In this document: positions 1-8,584 of the stretch, one piece after another
Position numbering within the stretch: the stretch's first letter is position 1
How the letters are laid out: each line of letters begins with the position of its first letter
DNA from: an uncultured cyanobacterium
Lineage (GTDB): Bacteria > Cyanobacteriota > Cyanobacteriia > PCC-6307 > Cyanobiaceae
Direction of reading: 5' to 3'
NCBI GenBank assembly: GCA_903917565.1
Contig: CAIXBB010000014.1
Span: 1 to 36,244, forward strand
Length of the DNA stretch: 36,244 nucleotides
Notes under the pieces: model-generated
Told to the model about the DNA's origin: nothing
Database searches by the model: none
What the model saw: the letters and a program-made list of their open reading frames with translations, nothing else
Position numbers and translations under genes: made by a program

Positions 1-64
1 GCAGCTGCTCGGCGCTGCGCAGCTTGCGGATGATCTGCTCGGGGTTGTGGCGTTTGCGCTTCAT
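1..64 (-). CDS. IS3-family transposase OrfA, N-terminus (cut by window edge)
   Basis: Reading leftward from the ATG at 64-62, the frame is open to the window edge and encodes 21 residues beginning MKRKRHNPEQIIRKLRSAEQ. That is the typical opening of the helix-turn-helix OrfA of IS3-family elements, which binds the IS ends and works with the DDE subunit OrfB. Only the first residues are visible, so completeness, the OrfA/OrfB frameshift and activity cannot be judged. The short sequence between this start and about position 134 would be the IS left end. The family call rests on a short but characteristic segment. Confidence 0.7.
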   Translation of the reverse strand, partial: MKRKRHNPEQIIRKLRSAEQL

Positions 65-134
65 GGGGCTTCTCCTGGCCAAGTCTGGCCGGTAGGGAAG
101 CTCTCATAAGGGCTGGTTCAGCTTTTGGGGTCCA
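1..134 (-). mobile_element. Probable left end of an IS3-family insertion sequence
   Basis: Going leftward from 134 the sequence reads TGGACCCCAAAAGCTGAACC. It starts with TG, as IS3-family ends do, and lies about 70 bases upstream of the OrfA start at 64. Just right of 134 the sequence encodes an IS5-type transposase, and homology to that protein fades at about this point. The simplest reading is an IS3-family element inserted into an older IS5-type element. The exact boundary is inferred: the other end and any target duplication lie outside the window. Confidence 0.45.
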
Positions 135-540
135 CGCCACATCCAGTGCGGCCATCAGCAGGTCCAGGAACTCGGCCATCAGTTCCTCGTTAAAGAGGCG
201 ATCACAGTTTTTGGTAAAGGTGGTCGGATGCCGGGCGGAGTCATCAGGGTTCAGCCCGACGAAGCAGCGGAACAGAAGGTCGCAATCCAGCGGCTCGATG
301 AGCATCCGCTCCGAGCGGATTCTAAAGATGGCTTGTAGCAACAGGGCCAGCAAGAGTTGCTCCGGCGGGATCAAGGGGCGCCCTCCCTATGGGTAGAACC
401 TGCAGATGCTGGGGTCCTGCCGATCCAGTGCCTGATCCGCCAGGCGCCTCACCCGCCGAAGGGGATAGTCCAAAAGGATACGCTCCTCGGTAGACACGTC
501 GGAGAACAGGGGGGCCGCTCCACTCCTGCTGGCCACGCAT
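135..540 (-). pseudogene. Decayed IS5-type transposase fragment
   Basis: From an ATG at 540 the minus strand encodes MRGQQE, then shifts frame into a segment reading LFSDVSTEERILLDYPLRRV. It meets an in-frame TAG at about 389-391 and continues as GGRPLIPPEQLLLALLLQ, IRSERMLIEPLDCDLLFRCF and VGLNPDDSARHPTTFTKN. These match the N-terminal domain of IS5-type DDE transposases (usual forms: RPSIPPE, LLRALLLQ, YSIRSERxLMEQLDYNLLFRWFVGL, FTKNRDRLL). The frameshift falls near a run of six C on the minus strand (about 513-518). The catalytic DDE part is missing to the left, where the putative IS3 end lies. With a frameshift, a stop and a truncation this cannot make transposase. Confidence 0.75.
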
Positions 541-668
541 CCGTTCAGTGCCGTTGAGTCATTGTCGCGCGGCAGGATGGACTTTTCACCAACCTCCAAA
601 GCGGATCCACCCGCTTCTGGCTCATGACCTAATCTGTTCATAGGCAAAAAAGGAATCCTTGGGGGAGC

Positions 669-2399
669 ATGTTCTCACGAAGAGATTCAATCAAGACCAT
701 CCTGCTTCAACTGATCAGCAAACCCGTTTCGGGAAAGACGCTCAACAAGCTGCGCCAAGCCCATGCTGGAATTCTTGGCTCCACAGGGGCAAGGCTGTAC
801 GCGATGGGGGCTCAAAGTCTACATTCAGGTCAACTGGAAGGCCTTCGAGAGCAGCTCGCCACGGAGAAAATGGCCTACGCCATTCCGGCTACCCGAATCC
901 TCGCAGAGGATCCATCCCTTCTGGCGATCTGCCGTTACACGCGTGAGCAACTGGGCCTGTCTCTCTTTTCAAGCCTCTATTGGATGGAAACCCCCAGCCT
1001 TCAGTTGCGTTTCCCGTTGCCATTCCGAAGCAAGAGCTACAACAAGTGGTGGATCGAATGCGGACCAGAGCATTTCAAGAAAGCCGATCATGTTCTGCAT
1101 GAACTTGTAGACAGTCCCATGTATCAGCCAATTGTTCACTTTACCGAGAAGCCATTTGGTGTCAATCTGATTGGGCATGCTTCATGTGTGTTCGGCCTTG
1201 GCGAGTATCTCCGGATGATTGCCAAGGCTCTGGATGCCGCTGACATTCCATTCGTGGTCGTTGATATCCCCGCCAACAATGGTGCACCAACATCTGACGA
1301 CTCATTGCAGCACAAGACTCTTGCTTCAGGCGAGGAAAGACCTTATGCATTTTCCATCTATTGCATGACTGCCGACACGCAACTACAGTTGGCAATGAAC
1401 TTGGCTTTACAGGGAGATGCTGGCTTACAGACGTATTCAATCGCCGTTTGGTTCTGGGAACTGGATCGTTGGCCCAAGCGCCTGACTGGCGCCTTGGCAC
1501 TTGCTGATGAGTACTGGCCCTGCACAGAACTGATTCATAGAGCCTTGCAAGGTGCGAGAGATGAGATGTCACATTCAGTCACCTCTTCACCACTAGAAAA
1601 GCCGATCCTAACGATGCCGCCGGTGGTGGATCTGGGAGGACACGTGAGTGTCTCAAACCTAGCGGAGCGCAGGCAGTTGCGCCTATCTTGGGGTCTTGAT
1701 CCAGATTCCGTACTTTTTGCGTTCTCATTTGACTTAAGCTCAAGGATCGCGAGGAAGAATCCCCAAGCGGTTGTTAAATCCTTCCAACTGGCTTTTCCCC
1801 ATGCTGCTGAAAGCATCCCACCTGTCGGCCTTGTCATCAAGTCATTTCCACCAAGAAGGCACGAGCCTCTGTGGGAAGCACTGAAAGAAATAGCTGCGAA
1901 CGACAAAAGAATCACCATTATTGAAGAGGACTTGGATCGCAGTGGTATTCTTTCTCTGTATGGATGTTCTGACTGTTTCATATCCCTCCACCGAAGCGAG
2001 GGCCTTGGGCTAGGCATAGCAGAGGCTCTGCAGCTTGGATTAGATGTAATCGCTACCAACTATGGGGGCAACGTAGATTTCTGCACGGGGCCGCTGGCGC
2101 ATCCAGTTTCCTATCATTTGATCCCAGTGGAAGCCGGTGAATACCCTGATTCTGAGGGCATGCTGTGGGCCGAGCCAGATATCGTGCATGCGGCAGAATT
2201 AATGGTGAAAGTAGCAGCAAAAAGATTGATGCGACCAATCACTAGCCTTGAATTGGTCGACAGCTATAAACTTAGATTTTCAGCAAAGTCCGCTGGACTA
2301 CTCATGCTTCATAGGTTAGAAGAAGTGTGGCAGAATCGCATGGAGATCCAAAAGCGAGGAATCGCAATGCCATTCGCATTGCAGGATCATGAAATGTAG
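669..2399 (+). CDS. Glycosyltransferase, GT4 (group 1)-like, 576 aa
   Basis: The C-terminal half shows the GT-B nucleotide-sugar-binding region of group 1 glycosyltransferases. The segment HRSEGLGLGIAEALQLGLDV at about residues 440-460 contains the E-x7-E motif and is followed by ATNYGGN. The preceding strand LFAFSFD and the segment IARKNPQAVVKSFQLAF also fit the family. The N-terminal 150 residues are not recognised. The partner NLIGHASCVFGLGEYLR at about 170 resembles the N-domain glycine-rich loop. The likely role is transfer of a sugar to a cell-surface polysaccharide in the cytoplasm; donor and acceptor are unknown. The ATG at 669 follows a GGGGGAG stretch. Codon use is AT-richer than the rest of the window (a hand count of 1681-1740 gives 26 G+C of 60), suggesting transfer. 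Confidence 0.8.
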   Translation: MFSRRDSIKTILLQLISKPVSGKTLNKLRQAHAGILGSTGARLYAMGAQSLHSGQLEGLREQLATEKMAYAIPATRILAEDPSLLAICRYTREQLGLSLFSSLYWMETPSLQLRFPLPFRSKSYNKWWIECGPEHFKKADHVLHELVDSPMYQPIVHFTEKPFGVNLIGHASCVFGLGEYLRMIAKALDAADIPFVVVDIPANNGAPTSDDSLQHKTLASGEERPYAFSIYCMTADTQLQLAMNLALQGDAGLQTYSIAVWFWELDRWPKRLTGALALADEYWPCTELIHRALQGARDEMSHSVTSSPLEKPILTMPPVVDLGGHVSVSNLAERRQLRLSWGLDPDSVLFAFSFDLSSRIARKNPQAVVKSFQLAFPHAAESIPPVGLVIKSFPPRRHEPLWEALKEIAANDKRITIIEEDLDRSGILSLYGCSDCFISLHRSEGLGLGIAEALQLGLDVIATNYGGNVDFCTGPLAHPVSYHLIPVEAGEYPDSEGMLWAEPDIVHAAELMVKVAAKRLMRPITSLELVDSYKLRFSAKSAGLLMLHRLEEVWQNRMEIQKRGIAMPFALQDHEM

Positions 2400-2431
2400 T
2401 CAAGAAGGCTGTAAGCTGACCCTAAGGTGAT

Positions 2432-2729
2432 TCAGTCGGGCTGGATGTAAAAATACCCTTGGCAAATCCAATCGAAAACGAATCCGTAGTCGCCCATCCG
2501 ATCAGATGGAGGCCCCAAGCCCATAGGAAACCAGGCATCAAGAGCAAGTGCCCCATCCTTCGTCGTTTCTTCGGTATAAACCCTGAAACCATGGGATAAA
2601 CGGGAGAATAGATTAAGCACGATTTACCAAGTTTAGCCAATTGCCGAAGACTTGTATCAGCCGATCCAATGCGGCAAGTCGTGCCCCTGCACCTCTCCAA
2701 TGTGCAACCCAAGACATTAGAATGGTCAC
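2432..2729 (-). pseudogene. Frameshifted remnant of an unrecognised gene
   Basis: Within the 437-base gap between two larger genes, two minus-strand frames join naturally. The first runs from a GTG at 2729 (or ATG at 2717), includes MSWVAHWRGAGARLAALDRL, and stops at 2613-2615. The second is open from 2620 to a stop at 2432 and reads SRLSHGFRVYTEETTKDGAL, then LDAWFPMGLGPPSDRMGDYG and FVFDWICQGYFYIQPD. The second part has the composition of real protein and a plausible C-terminus. One indel near 2613-2621 would fuse the frames. I do not recognise the family. It is on the same strand as, and downstream of, the RgpF-type gene. It may equally be fortuitous open frame in AT-rich DNA. Confidence 0.3.
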
Positions 2730-2836
2730 ACCATTCCCCGAATATCAGATTCCTTAGATCAGGACAAGTCCGTCATGTTAATCATGTACGGATTGCACAG
2801 ACTCCGTGACAGAGACAAGAAGGTAAAGAGCATCAG

Positions 2837-4072
2837 TTAATGAACTAGAATCTCTTTGAGCCTGGTTAATGACACCCGTAATCCTCGCAAGACATTTCTG
2901 GCTCTGTTCAGCACATGACGAAGCCTCGAACGACTTAGGAAAATGACTTGCTGCTGAAGCGAGTCCCTCTCTATCCTGATCTGCCGTTCGCTATCTCTGG
3001 CATCGACAATCAGACCTATAAATATGTTATAAAGACGATAAGCGCTAGAATCCTCTCTAAGGCAAGATAGTCCCGATCCGAATGTCAGGCTCACCAAATC
3101 AAGTGAAAGGGTTCGGAGGCTATTAGAGTGGTCATTGCCTTTAACTGGAGGAAACAGAATTCCAACATTTACACCTTTGGAAGCCATTAGGAAAGATAAG
3201 CATCGCTCAGTAGCGTGAAGGAAAGTTCCATCGGTCGGCAAAGGCTCTTCAGGATAGCGGTCATCCTCAGAGAAGTATTCAATCAGCCGCGAGAAGTGAC
3301 ATATACTTCCCCAGAACATATTACCAGCGGGAAAGATTAGAGGGGCAAGAAGACTTGCCTCATCGCTCCCGAAGTCTCGAAGAATACTTGCAGCAATTCT
3401 AAAGTTAAGTTCAGCTCCCCATCCATAGCGGGCCACAACTCCATACGGACGCGGATAAAGACAGCCGAGATGTTGAGCTGACATCCAATGAAGCAGAGAA
3501 AGACAAGCCATATTGCTCGCCGGGATCAAGCAGCGTAGACTGTCATTAGTCCACTCTGCCCCCGCGTCCGATCCAAAACTCTCACCTGAAGAATTCGCGA
3601 AATTGTCCCAGTGGATCGTTCGTTTCAGATGGAGTTTCAAAAAGTAGTCATATCCAGAACCGTATTTCCGAAGCATGGTCCAAAAAGGCAGGACATCCCG
3701 CCCATGATTGGCCACAACTTCAACTCTAAGCCACAATCCATCCCCCAAAATCTCTTTGTGAATGGCCTCAACTCGTAGTGCCTTCGACTTGGTGTCGGTA
3801 GTGATGACTAGGTCGTGAAGGAGCGGAAGGAATTTGATCCGCTTGAGCAAGGTGGGCAGCCGTTCAGGATCAAAGGCATGAATCAATACCAGCGTACGCA
3901 GGCCGCCTGCCACTCGTGTGGAATCTTCAACCGCGGAATCGTGCTCGTCAGCCAGAGGCTTGGGCACCGAGGAGTTCTCAAGATTCTGCCAAAGTGGCAT
4001 CAGCGTGGGGAGGCCCTGATCGACCACGAGATCAAGAAAAGGAATGATGCTCGCTTCCATCCCTGTCAACAT
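2837..4072 (-). CDS. Rhamnan synthesis F (RgpF)-family protein, 411 aa
   Basis: The central region carries the signature of the rhamnan synthesis protein F family. It has VVANHGRDVLPFWTML at about residues 117-132, followed by YDYFLKLHLKR and, further on, FPAGNMFWG. The family takes part in assembling rhamnose-rich or related surface polysaccharides, and members are often fused or adjacent to glycosyltransferases. The first 60 residues are not recognised. The ATG at 4072 is the first in the frame; an ATG at 4060 is an alternative. It diverges from the WbsX-type gene across about 115 bases. Base composition is close to 50% G+C (31 of 60 in 3661-3720), below the window norm, which fits horizontal acquisition with its left neighbours. 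Confidence 0.72.
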   Translation of the reverse strand: MLTGMEASIIPFLDLVVDQGLPTLMPLWQNLENSSVPKPLADEHDSAVEDSTRVAGGLRTLVLIHAFDPERLPTLLKRIKFLPLLHDLVITTDTKSKALRVEAIHKEILGDGLWLRVEVVANHGRDVLPFWTMLRKYGSGYDYFLKLHLKRTIHWDNFANSSGESFGSDAGAEWTNDSLRCLIPASNMACLSLLHWMSAQHLGCLYPRPYGVVARYGWGAELNFRIAASILRDFGSDEASLLAPLIFPAGNMFWGSICHFSRLIEYFSEDDRYPEEPLPTDGTFLHATERCLSFLMASKGVNVGILFPPVKGNDHSNSLRTLSLDLVSLTFGSGLSCLREDSSAYRLYNIFIGLIVDARDSERQIRIERDSLQQQVIFLSRSRLRHVLNRARNVLRGLRVSLTRLKEILVH

Positions 4073-4187
4073 ACGGGTGACTCTAAAAGCTAAATCATAA
4101 GGACCAGAGCCCTGCGAAAAATCAGAAAGTCAGCATGCTTTGAGGACACGCTTAGGATGCGCTCATCAAGGAAAGCGTCACCGCACC

Positions 4188-5276
4188 ATGCCCTCGCCCA
4201 AGGCCATCGCCTTCTATCTCCCCCAATTTCATCCGATCCCGGAAAACGACGACTGGTGGGGAAAGGGTTTTACTGAGTGGCGGAATGTCGCCAAGGCTCG
4301 ACCACTCTTTGCCCATCATTACCAGCCCCACCTACCCGCCGATCTCGGCTTCTACGACCTGCGCCTGCCGGAAGCACGCCAGGCCCAAGCGGAACTGGCG
4401 AAAGCCTTCGGGGTCCACGGTTTCTGCTATTACCACTACTGGTTCAATGGCCGCAGGGTACTGCAACGGCCATTTGAAGACGTACTCGCCTCTGGAGAAC
4501 CTGATCTTCCCTTCTGCCTCTGCTGGGCCAATGAAAACTGGACCCGACGCTGGGACGGGTCAGAGCATGAAATCCTGCTGGAGCAGCTCTACAGCGAACA
4601 GGACGATCGCGACCATATGGCATCATTGCTGACCGCATTTAAGGACCCCCGCTATATCCGTATTGAGGGCAGACCATTATTTCTTGTCTACCGCACCAGC
4701 GCCTTGCCGGACCCGGCCCGAACAGCAGCCGTCTGGCGATCCGTCGCCCAAAGCAACGGCATCGATGATCTCTATCTCATCGCGGTTGAATCAAAGGAGA
4801 GCGAGATCCGCAACCCTCAAGGCTTCGGATTCGATGCCGCAGGGGAGTTCCAGCCCTGCTGGCCAATGCTTGGGGCACTCTCCTCCCAATCCCCCAGCCT
4901 GCGAGAAAGAATCAGGGGATTCATCAAGAACGAATCGCCTGGGAAGAAGATTCACCGGGTTGTTGACTACGAGGAGGTGTGCCATGCCGCTCTTTCCAGG
5001 CCAGTTCCTCCCTATACCCGCTTCCCATGTGTCACTCCTTCCTGGGATAACACTGCCCGTCGGCGGTGGGGAGGAATCGTCCTCCAGGATGCAACCCCGG
5101 AGCGCTACGGCCATTGGCTTCGGAAAACGATAGAACAACTGCCCAATCGCAGTTTGCCCGAGCCGGTCGTGTTTATTAATGCCTGGAATGAATGGGCTGA
5201 AGGCAACCATCTTGAACCAGACCAACGCTGGGGAAATCGTTACCTTGAGGAAACGCTTTCAGCACTCAGCAGCTGA
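4188..5276 (+). CDS. WbsX-type glycan biosynthesis protein (GH99-like), 362 aa
   Basis: The N-terminus PKAIAFYLPQFHPIPENDDW, then WWGKGFTEWRNVAKARPLF, is the hallmark of the WbsX family (Glyco_tran_WbsX), found in O-antigen and capsule clusters and structurally related to GH99-type TIM barrels. Other family blocks are FCYYHYWFNGRRVL, FCLCWANENWTRRWDG and the C-terminal INAWNEWAEGNHLEPD. The reaction is uncertain: the family is named as a glycosyltransferase but resembles hydrolases. The ATG at 4188 is chosen because the family begins directly before the KAIAFYLPQFHP block; an upstream TTG at 4140 would add 16 unconserved residues. It ends five bases before the ndhJ stop codon on the other strand. 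Confidence 0.85.
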   Translation: MPSPKAIAFYLPQFHPIPENDDWWGKGFTEWRNVAKARPLFAHHYQPHLPADLGFYDLRLPEARQAQAELAKAFGVHGFCYYHYWFNGRRVLQRPFEDVLASGEPDLPFCLCWANENWTRRWDGSEHEILLEQLYSEQDDRDHMASLLTAFKDPRYIRIEGRPLFLVYRTSALPDPARTAAVWRSVAQSNGIDDLYLIAVESKESEIRNPQGFGFDAAGEFQPCWPMLGALSSQSPSLRERIRGFIKNESPGKKIHRVVDYEEVCHAALSRPVPPYTRFPCVTPSWDNTARRRWGGIVLQDATPERYGHWLRKTIEQLPNRSLPEPVVFINAWNEWAEGNHLEPDQRWGNRYLEETLSALSS

Positions 5277-5281
5277 TCCAA

Positions 5282-5881
5282 TCAATAAGCATCCTGCATC
5301 TCATAGAAATCAGGCTGCACATAGTCCTTCCGCAGCGGATAACCCTTCCAGTCCTCCGGCATCAGCAACCGCTTGGGATGGGGATGGCCCTGGTAGGTGA
5401 TGCCGAACATGTCAAAGGTCTCCCGCTCCTGCCAGTCGGCACCGCGGAACAGACCATAAAGGCTGGGGATCGTGAGGGCACCGTCGCGGGGCAAGAACAC
5501 CTTGAGGCGAACTTCCTCAGGATGGGCATCGGCCGGCAACGGACCGTTGCCCTCGGCCAAGGCCACCAACTGATCCAGCATCGCGGCCATCTTCACCAGG
5601 TGATAGAAGCTCACCAGCTGGCCGCCCGGGCCCTCGTCGTAGCCGCCCTGGCACTGGAGGTAGTCGAAGCCGGCAGCCTTCAGCGCCGTAGCCACTAACG
5701 GCAGGGCCTCCGGCTCCACACCCAGCAGCTCCACACCCTCATGATCTGAACCGAGGGCGTCGGCATCAAATCCCTGGCCGCTCAGCCAGGTGCCGACAGG
5801 TCCTGCAGCGGGGACTTCAATCGCACCGGCCTCAGTGGCCCCCGTTGCGTCAAGGGGGGTGAGCGAAGACTCCTCAGGCAT
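5282..5881 (-). CDS. ndhJ: NAD(P)H-quinone oxidoreductase subunit J
   Basis: This is the NDH-1 peripheral-arm subunit equivalent to NuoC (30 kDa). Cyanobacterial NDH-1 moves electrons to plastoquinone in cyclic and respiratory flow and supports CO2 uptake. Recognisable blocks are [50 protein letters not shown] and the C-terminal [20 protein letters not shown], the last two being the family signature. The ATG at 5881 gives 199 residues. Further upstream the frame is only proline-rich read-through of ndhK (poly-Pro), so it is not used. The start overlaps the ndhK stop by eight bases, consistent with translational coupling in an ndhC-K-J operon. Confidence 0.97.
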   Translation of the reverse strand: MPEESSLTPLDATGATEAGAIEVPAAGPVGTWLSGQGFDADALGSDHEGVELLGVEPEALPLVATALKAAGFDYLQCQGGYDEGPGGQLVSFYHLVKMAAMLDQLVALAEGNGPLPADAHPEEVRLKVFLPRDGALTIPSLYGLFRGADWQERETFDMFGITYQGHPHPKRLLMPEDWKGYPLRKDYVQPDFYEMQDAY

Positions 5882-6617
5882 CGGTGGTGGGGGCGGAGGT
5901 GGTGGCGGGGACGGTGGCGGCCATCGGCAGGCCGGCGGCGGCGGCCAGAGCCGCCTGCTGGGTTTCGGCCCGCAGGTAGGCACCGGTGACGATCGGCTCG
6001 ATCCGCTTCATCTGGTGGGGGATCGTGCAGTATCGGTGGGTGGGGCGCAGGTTGCCGCGCTCGGCGAAGGTTTCGTTGCCCACCTTCTTGCGCAGCTTGA
6101 TCACCGCATCGAAGATCGCCTCGGGGCGAGGCGGGCAACCCGGCAGGTAGAGATCCACCGGAATCAGCTTGTCGACGCCGCGCACCGCCGTGGTGGAGTC
6201 GGCGGAGAACATACCCCCGGTGATCGTGCAGGCCCCCATGGCGATCACGTACTTGGGCTCCGGCATCTGCTCGTAGAGCCGCACCAGCGCAGGGCCCATT
6301 TTCATCGTGACCGTGCCGGCCACGATCAGTAGATCGGCCTGACGCGGGCTGGAGCGAGGCACCAGGCCGAAGCGGTCGAAGTCGAAGCGGGAGCCGATCA
6401 GGGCGGCGAACTCGATGAAGCAGCAGGCCGTGCCGTAGAGCAGCGGCCAGAGGCTACTGAGACGGGCCCAGTTGTGCAGGTCGTCAAGGCTGGTGAGAAT
6501 GATGTTCTCGGAGAGGTCGGCTGTGATGCCAGGGGGTCCAACGGGGCCGCAACTGGCTTCACGCAGATCGCGAAGCGCATCGACGGACAGGGAGCCTGGG
6601 GTGGGGGTGAGGGTCAT
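5874..6617 (-). CDS. ndhK: NAD(P)H-quinone oxidoreductase subunit K
   Basis: This is the NuoB/PSST homologue that holds the terminal [4Fe-4S] cluster N2 next to the plastoquinone site. Cluster ligands are visible as [12 protein letters not shown] (C65, C66), [12 protein letters not shown] (C130) and [10 protein letters not shown] (C161). The core ends at about residue 215. The last 30 residues form an Ala/Thr/Pro-rich tail ([14 protein letters not shown] and onward), which encodes the GGT/GGC-rich stretch seen on the plus strand near 5881-5930. The ndhC stop lies 13 bases upstream of the start. Confidence 0.97.
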   Translation of the reverse strand: MTLTPTPGSLSVDALRDLREASCGPVGPPGITADLSENIILTSLDDLHNWARLSSLWPLLYGTACCFIEFAALIGSRFDFDRFGLVPRSSPRQADLLIVAGTVTMKMGPALVRLYEQMPEPKYVIAMGACTITGGMFSADSTTAVRGVDKLIPVDLYLPGCPPRPEAIFDAVIKLRKKVGNETFAERGNLRPTHRYCTIPHQMKRIEPIVTGAYLRAETQQAALAAAAGLPMAATVPATTSAPTTDA

Positions 6618-6630
6618 GGTGGGGGTCCGG

Positions 6631-6993
6631 TCAGCTCCACTCGAGGGCGCCCTTGCGCCAGGCGTACGCCAGGGCCAGCACCAGGATGGAGATGAAGATC
6701 AGGGCCTCGATGAAGGCCAGCAACCCCAGCCGGTGGAAGGCCACCGCCCAGGGATAGAGAAAGACAGTCTCGACATCGAAGATGACGAAAACCAGGGCAA
6801 ACATGTAATAGCGGATGTTGAACTGAATCCAGGCACCGCCGATCGGCTCCATGCCCGACTCATAGGTGAGCTGGCGCTCCCCTTGGCGGCTCTTGGGAGC
6901 CAGCAGCTTGTTGGCCACCAGCGCCAGCACCGGGACCGCCGCCGAAATCAGCAGAAAGCCCAGAAAGGCGTCGTAGCCGGAGAGCACAAACAT
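6631..6993 (-). CDS. ndhC: NAD(P)H-quinone oxidoreductase subunit 3
   Basis: A small membrane-arm subunit of NDH-1 (NuoA homologue) with three predicted transmembrane helices at about residues 5-28, 60-82 and 90-110. Conserved blocks are [20 protein letters not shown], then [20 protein letters not shown] and FLYPWAVAF. The ATG at 6993 gives 120 residues, the usual length. An upstream in-frame start at 7017 would add eight residues not expected in the family. It is the first gene of the ndhC-K-J operon and diverges from the rubredoxin gene, so promoters for both probably lie in 6994-7136. Confidence 0.96.
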   Translation of the reverse strand: MFVLSGYDAFLGFLLISAAVPVLALVANKLLAPKSRQGERQLTYESGMEPIGGAWIQFNIRYYMFALVFVIFDVETVFLYPWAVAFHRLGLLAFIEALIFISILVLALAYAWRKGALEWS

Positions 6994-7136
6994 CGGCAGA
7001 CCCAACCTGGCGCGCATTCTGCCACCTGCCTCCTGGGGCGGCGGTCGCCGCGACGACCGATGGCACAGCCCGTCCTCAGGCGTCGCGGGTGCTGGAGCCG
7101 CCGTCGATAGAGTTCCCAGGCATGGCCAGGCACGGG

Positions 7137-7523
7137 ATGAGCACGGAACCGCCCACGGAGATGCCCACCGAGGCGCCCGGCGAAGCGCCCGAAGCCGTCG
7201 CGGACGACCCCGCCACCCACCGCTTCGAGTGCCGCAGCTGCGGATTCGTCTACGACCCGGGCGAGGGCGTCAAGAAGCTGGCGATTCCCGCCGGCACCTC
7301 CTTCCTCGAGCTGGACCCGGTGGGGTTCCGCTGCCCCGTCTGCCGCAGCCGGGTGGGCGCCTTCAAGGACATCGGCCCCCGCAACAAGCCCAGCGGCTTC
7401 GAGGAGAACCTCAACTTCGGCCTCGGGGTGAACCGCCTCACCCCCGGCCAGAAGAACGTGCTGATCTTCGGCGGTTTCGCCCTGGCGTTCGCCTTCTTCC
7501 TCTCCCTCTACTCCCTGCGTTGA
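7137..7523 (+). CDS. rubA: Membrane-anchored rubredoxin (RubA type), 128 aa
   Basis: It contains a rubredoxin iron site made of [14 protein letters not shown] and [13 protein letters not shown], a linker, and a C-terminal membrane helix ([20 protein letters not shown]). Membrane-bound rubredoxin of oxygenic phototrophs is needed for photosystem assembly. Its position directly before ycf48 and psbEFLJ is the expected conserved order. The second metal-binding loop reads CPVCR rather than the CPxCG of soluble rubredoxins. The start is uncertain: ATG at 7137 (used) or 7122. The N-terminal 28 residues are an acidic, Pro/Thr-rich leader. The stop overlaps the ycf48 start by one base. Confidence 0.93.
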   Translation: MSTEPPTEMPTEAPGEAPEAVADDPATHRFECRSCGFVYDPGEGVKKLAIPAGTSFLELDPVGFRCPVCRSRVGAFKDIGPRNKPSGFEENLNFGLGVNRLTPGQKNVLIFGGFALAFAFFLSLYSLR

Positions 7524-8551
7524 TGCCAGTGCTGATGGCCGTCCTCCGCCCGCTGCGCCCCCTGCTCAGCCTGGCGCTCTCACTCGTGCTCGCCTGCGGT
7601 CTCACGGGCTGCGTCACCACGGGCCTGCCCACGGCGGCCGCCAGTCCCTGGCAGGCGGTTCCCCTGGACACCCGCTCCAACCCCCTCGACGTCGCCTTCA
7701 CCAGCGCCGACCACGGCTTCCTGGTCGGCAGCAACAGGTTGATCATGGAAACCGACGACGGCGGTGCCAGCTGGCAGGAGCGGGCCCTCGATCTGCCGGT
7801 GGAGGAGAACTTCCGCCTGATCAGCATCGATTTCAGAGGCGATGAGGGCTGGATCGTGGGCCAGCCCGGCCTGCTGTTGCACAGCGACGATGCCGGCAAG
7901 AGCTGGAGCCGGCTGCTGCTCGACACCAAGCTCCCGGGTGAGCCCTACCTGGTCACGGCCCAGGGGCCGAAGAGCGCCGAGCTGGCCACCAACGTCGGGG
8001 CCGTGTACCGCACCGCCGATGCCGGCTCCAGCTGGCAGGCCCTGGTGGGCGATGCCGCCGGCGCCATCCGCGACCTGCGCCGCAGCCCCGACGGCGACTA
8101 CGTGAGCGTCAGCAGCCTGGGGAACTTCTTCGCCACCTGGGAACCGGGCCTGCCCGCCTGGCAGGTGCACCAGCGGGTCAGCAGCCAGCGGCTGCAGTCG
8201 ATGGGCTTCCAGCCCGACGGCCATCTCTGGATGGTGGCCCGGGGGGCCCAGCTGCGCTTCGACGGTGACCCCAGCACCGCCGAAACCACCGGGAGCGGCG
8301 ACTGGAGCAAGCCTGTGATCCCGATCACCAACGGCTATGGCTATCTCGACATGGCCTGGGATCCCCGCGGCGCCATCTGGACCGGCGGCGGCAACGGCAC
8401 CCTGCTGGTGAGCAACGATGCCGGCGCCAGCTGGCAGAGGGATCCGGTGGGCAGCGAACAGCCCACCAACTTCTCGCGGATCGTCTTTGCCCCCGGCGGC
8501 AAGGGCTTCGTCCTGGGCGAGCGGGGCGTGCTGCTGCGCTGGGTGGGCTGA
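7523..8551 (+). CDS. ycf48: Photosystem II assembly/stability factor Ycf48 (HCF136)
   Basis: A lumenal beta-propeller protein that binds newly made D1 and helps form the PSII reaction centre. The N-terminus has a hydrophobic signal ending in a lipobox, LTGC, with Cys at about residue 30, so the mature protein is probably lipidated. BNR/Asp-box-like repeats are clear: TDDGGASWQE, SDDAGKSWSR, TADAGSSWQA and SNDAGASWQR. At 342 residues it matches the family. The ATG at 7523 overlaps the rubredoxin stop (TGATG); an ATG at 7535 is also possible. Together these suggest coupled synthesis of two PSII biogenesis factors just upstream of psbEFLJ. Confidence 0.95.
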   Translation: MPVLMAVLRPLRPLLSLALSLVLACGLTGCVTTGLPTAAASPWQAVPLDTRSNPLDVAFTSADHGFLVGSNRLIMETDDGGASWQERALDLPVEENFRLISIDFRGDEGWIVGQPGLLLHSDDAGKSWSRLLLDTKLPGEPYLVTAQGPKSAELATNVGAVYRTADAGSSWQALVGDAAGAIRDLRRSPDGDYVSVSSLGNFFATWEPGLPAWQVHQRVSSQRLQSMGFQPDGHLWMVARGAQLRFDGDPSTAETTGSGDWSKPVIPITNGYGYLDMAWDPRGAIWTGGGNGTLLVSNDAGASWQRDPVGSEQPTNFSRIVFAPGGKGFVLGERGVLLRWVG

Positions 8552-8584
8552 ACTGCGTCCCTCTGTAACCAACCCCCCGCCCCG

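Noticed and set aside
5880-5935. GGT/GGC-rich tract that looks like a repeat
   Set aside because: It is explained by codons for the Ala/Thr/Pro-rich C-terminal tail of NdhK. I see no regular unit.
5879-5983. Poly-proline N-terminal extension of NdhJ
   Set aside because: The proline run is the other-frame reading of the Ala/Thr-rich end of ndhK. The ATG at 5881 gives the normal NdhJ length.
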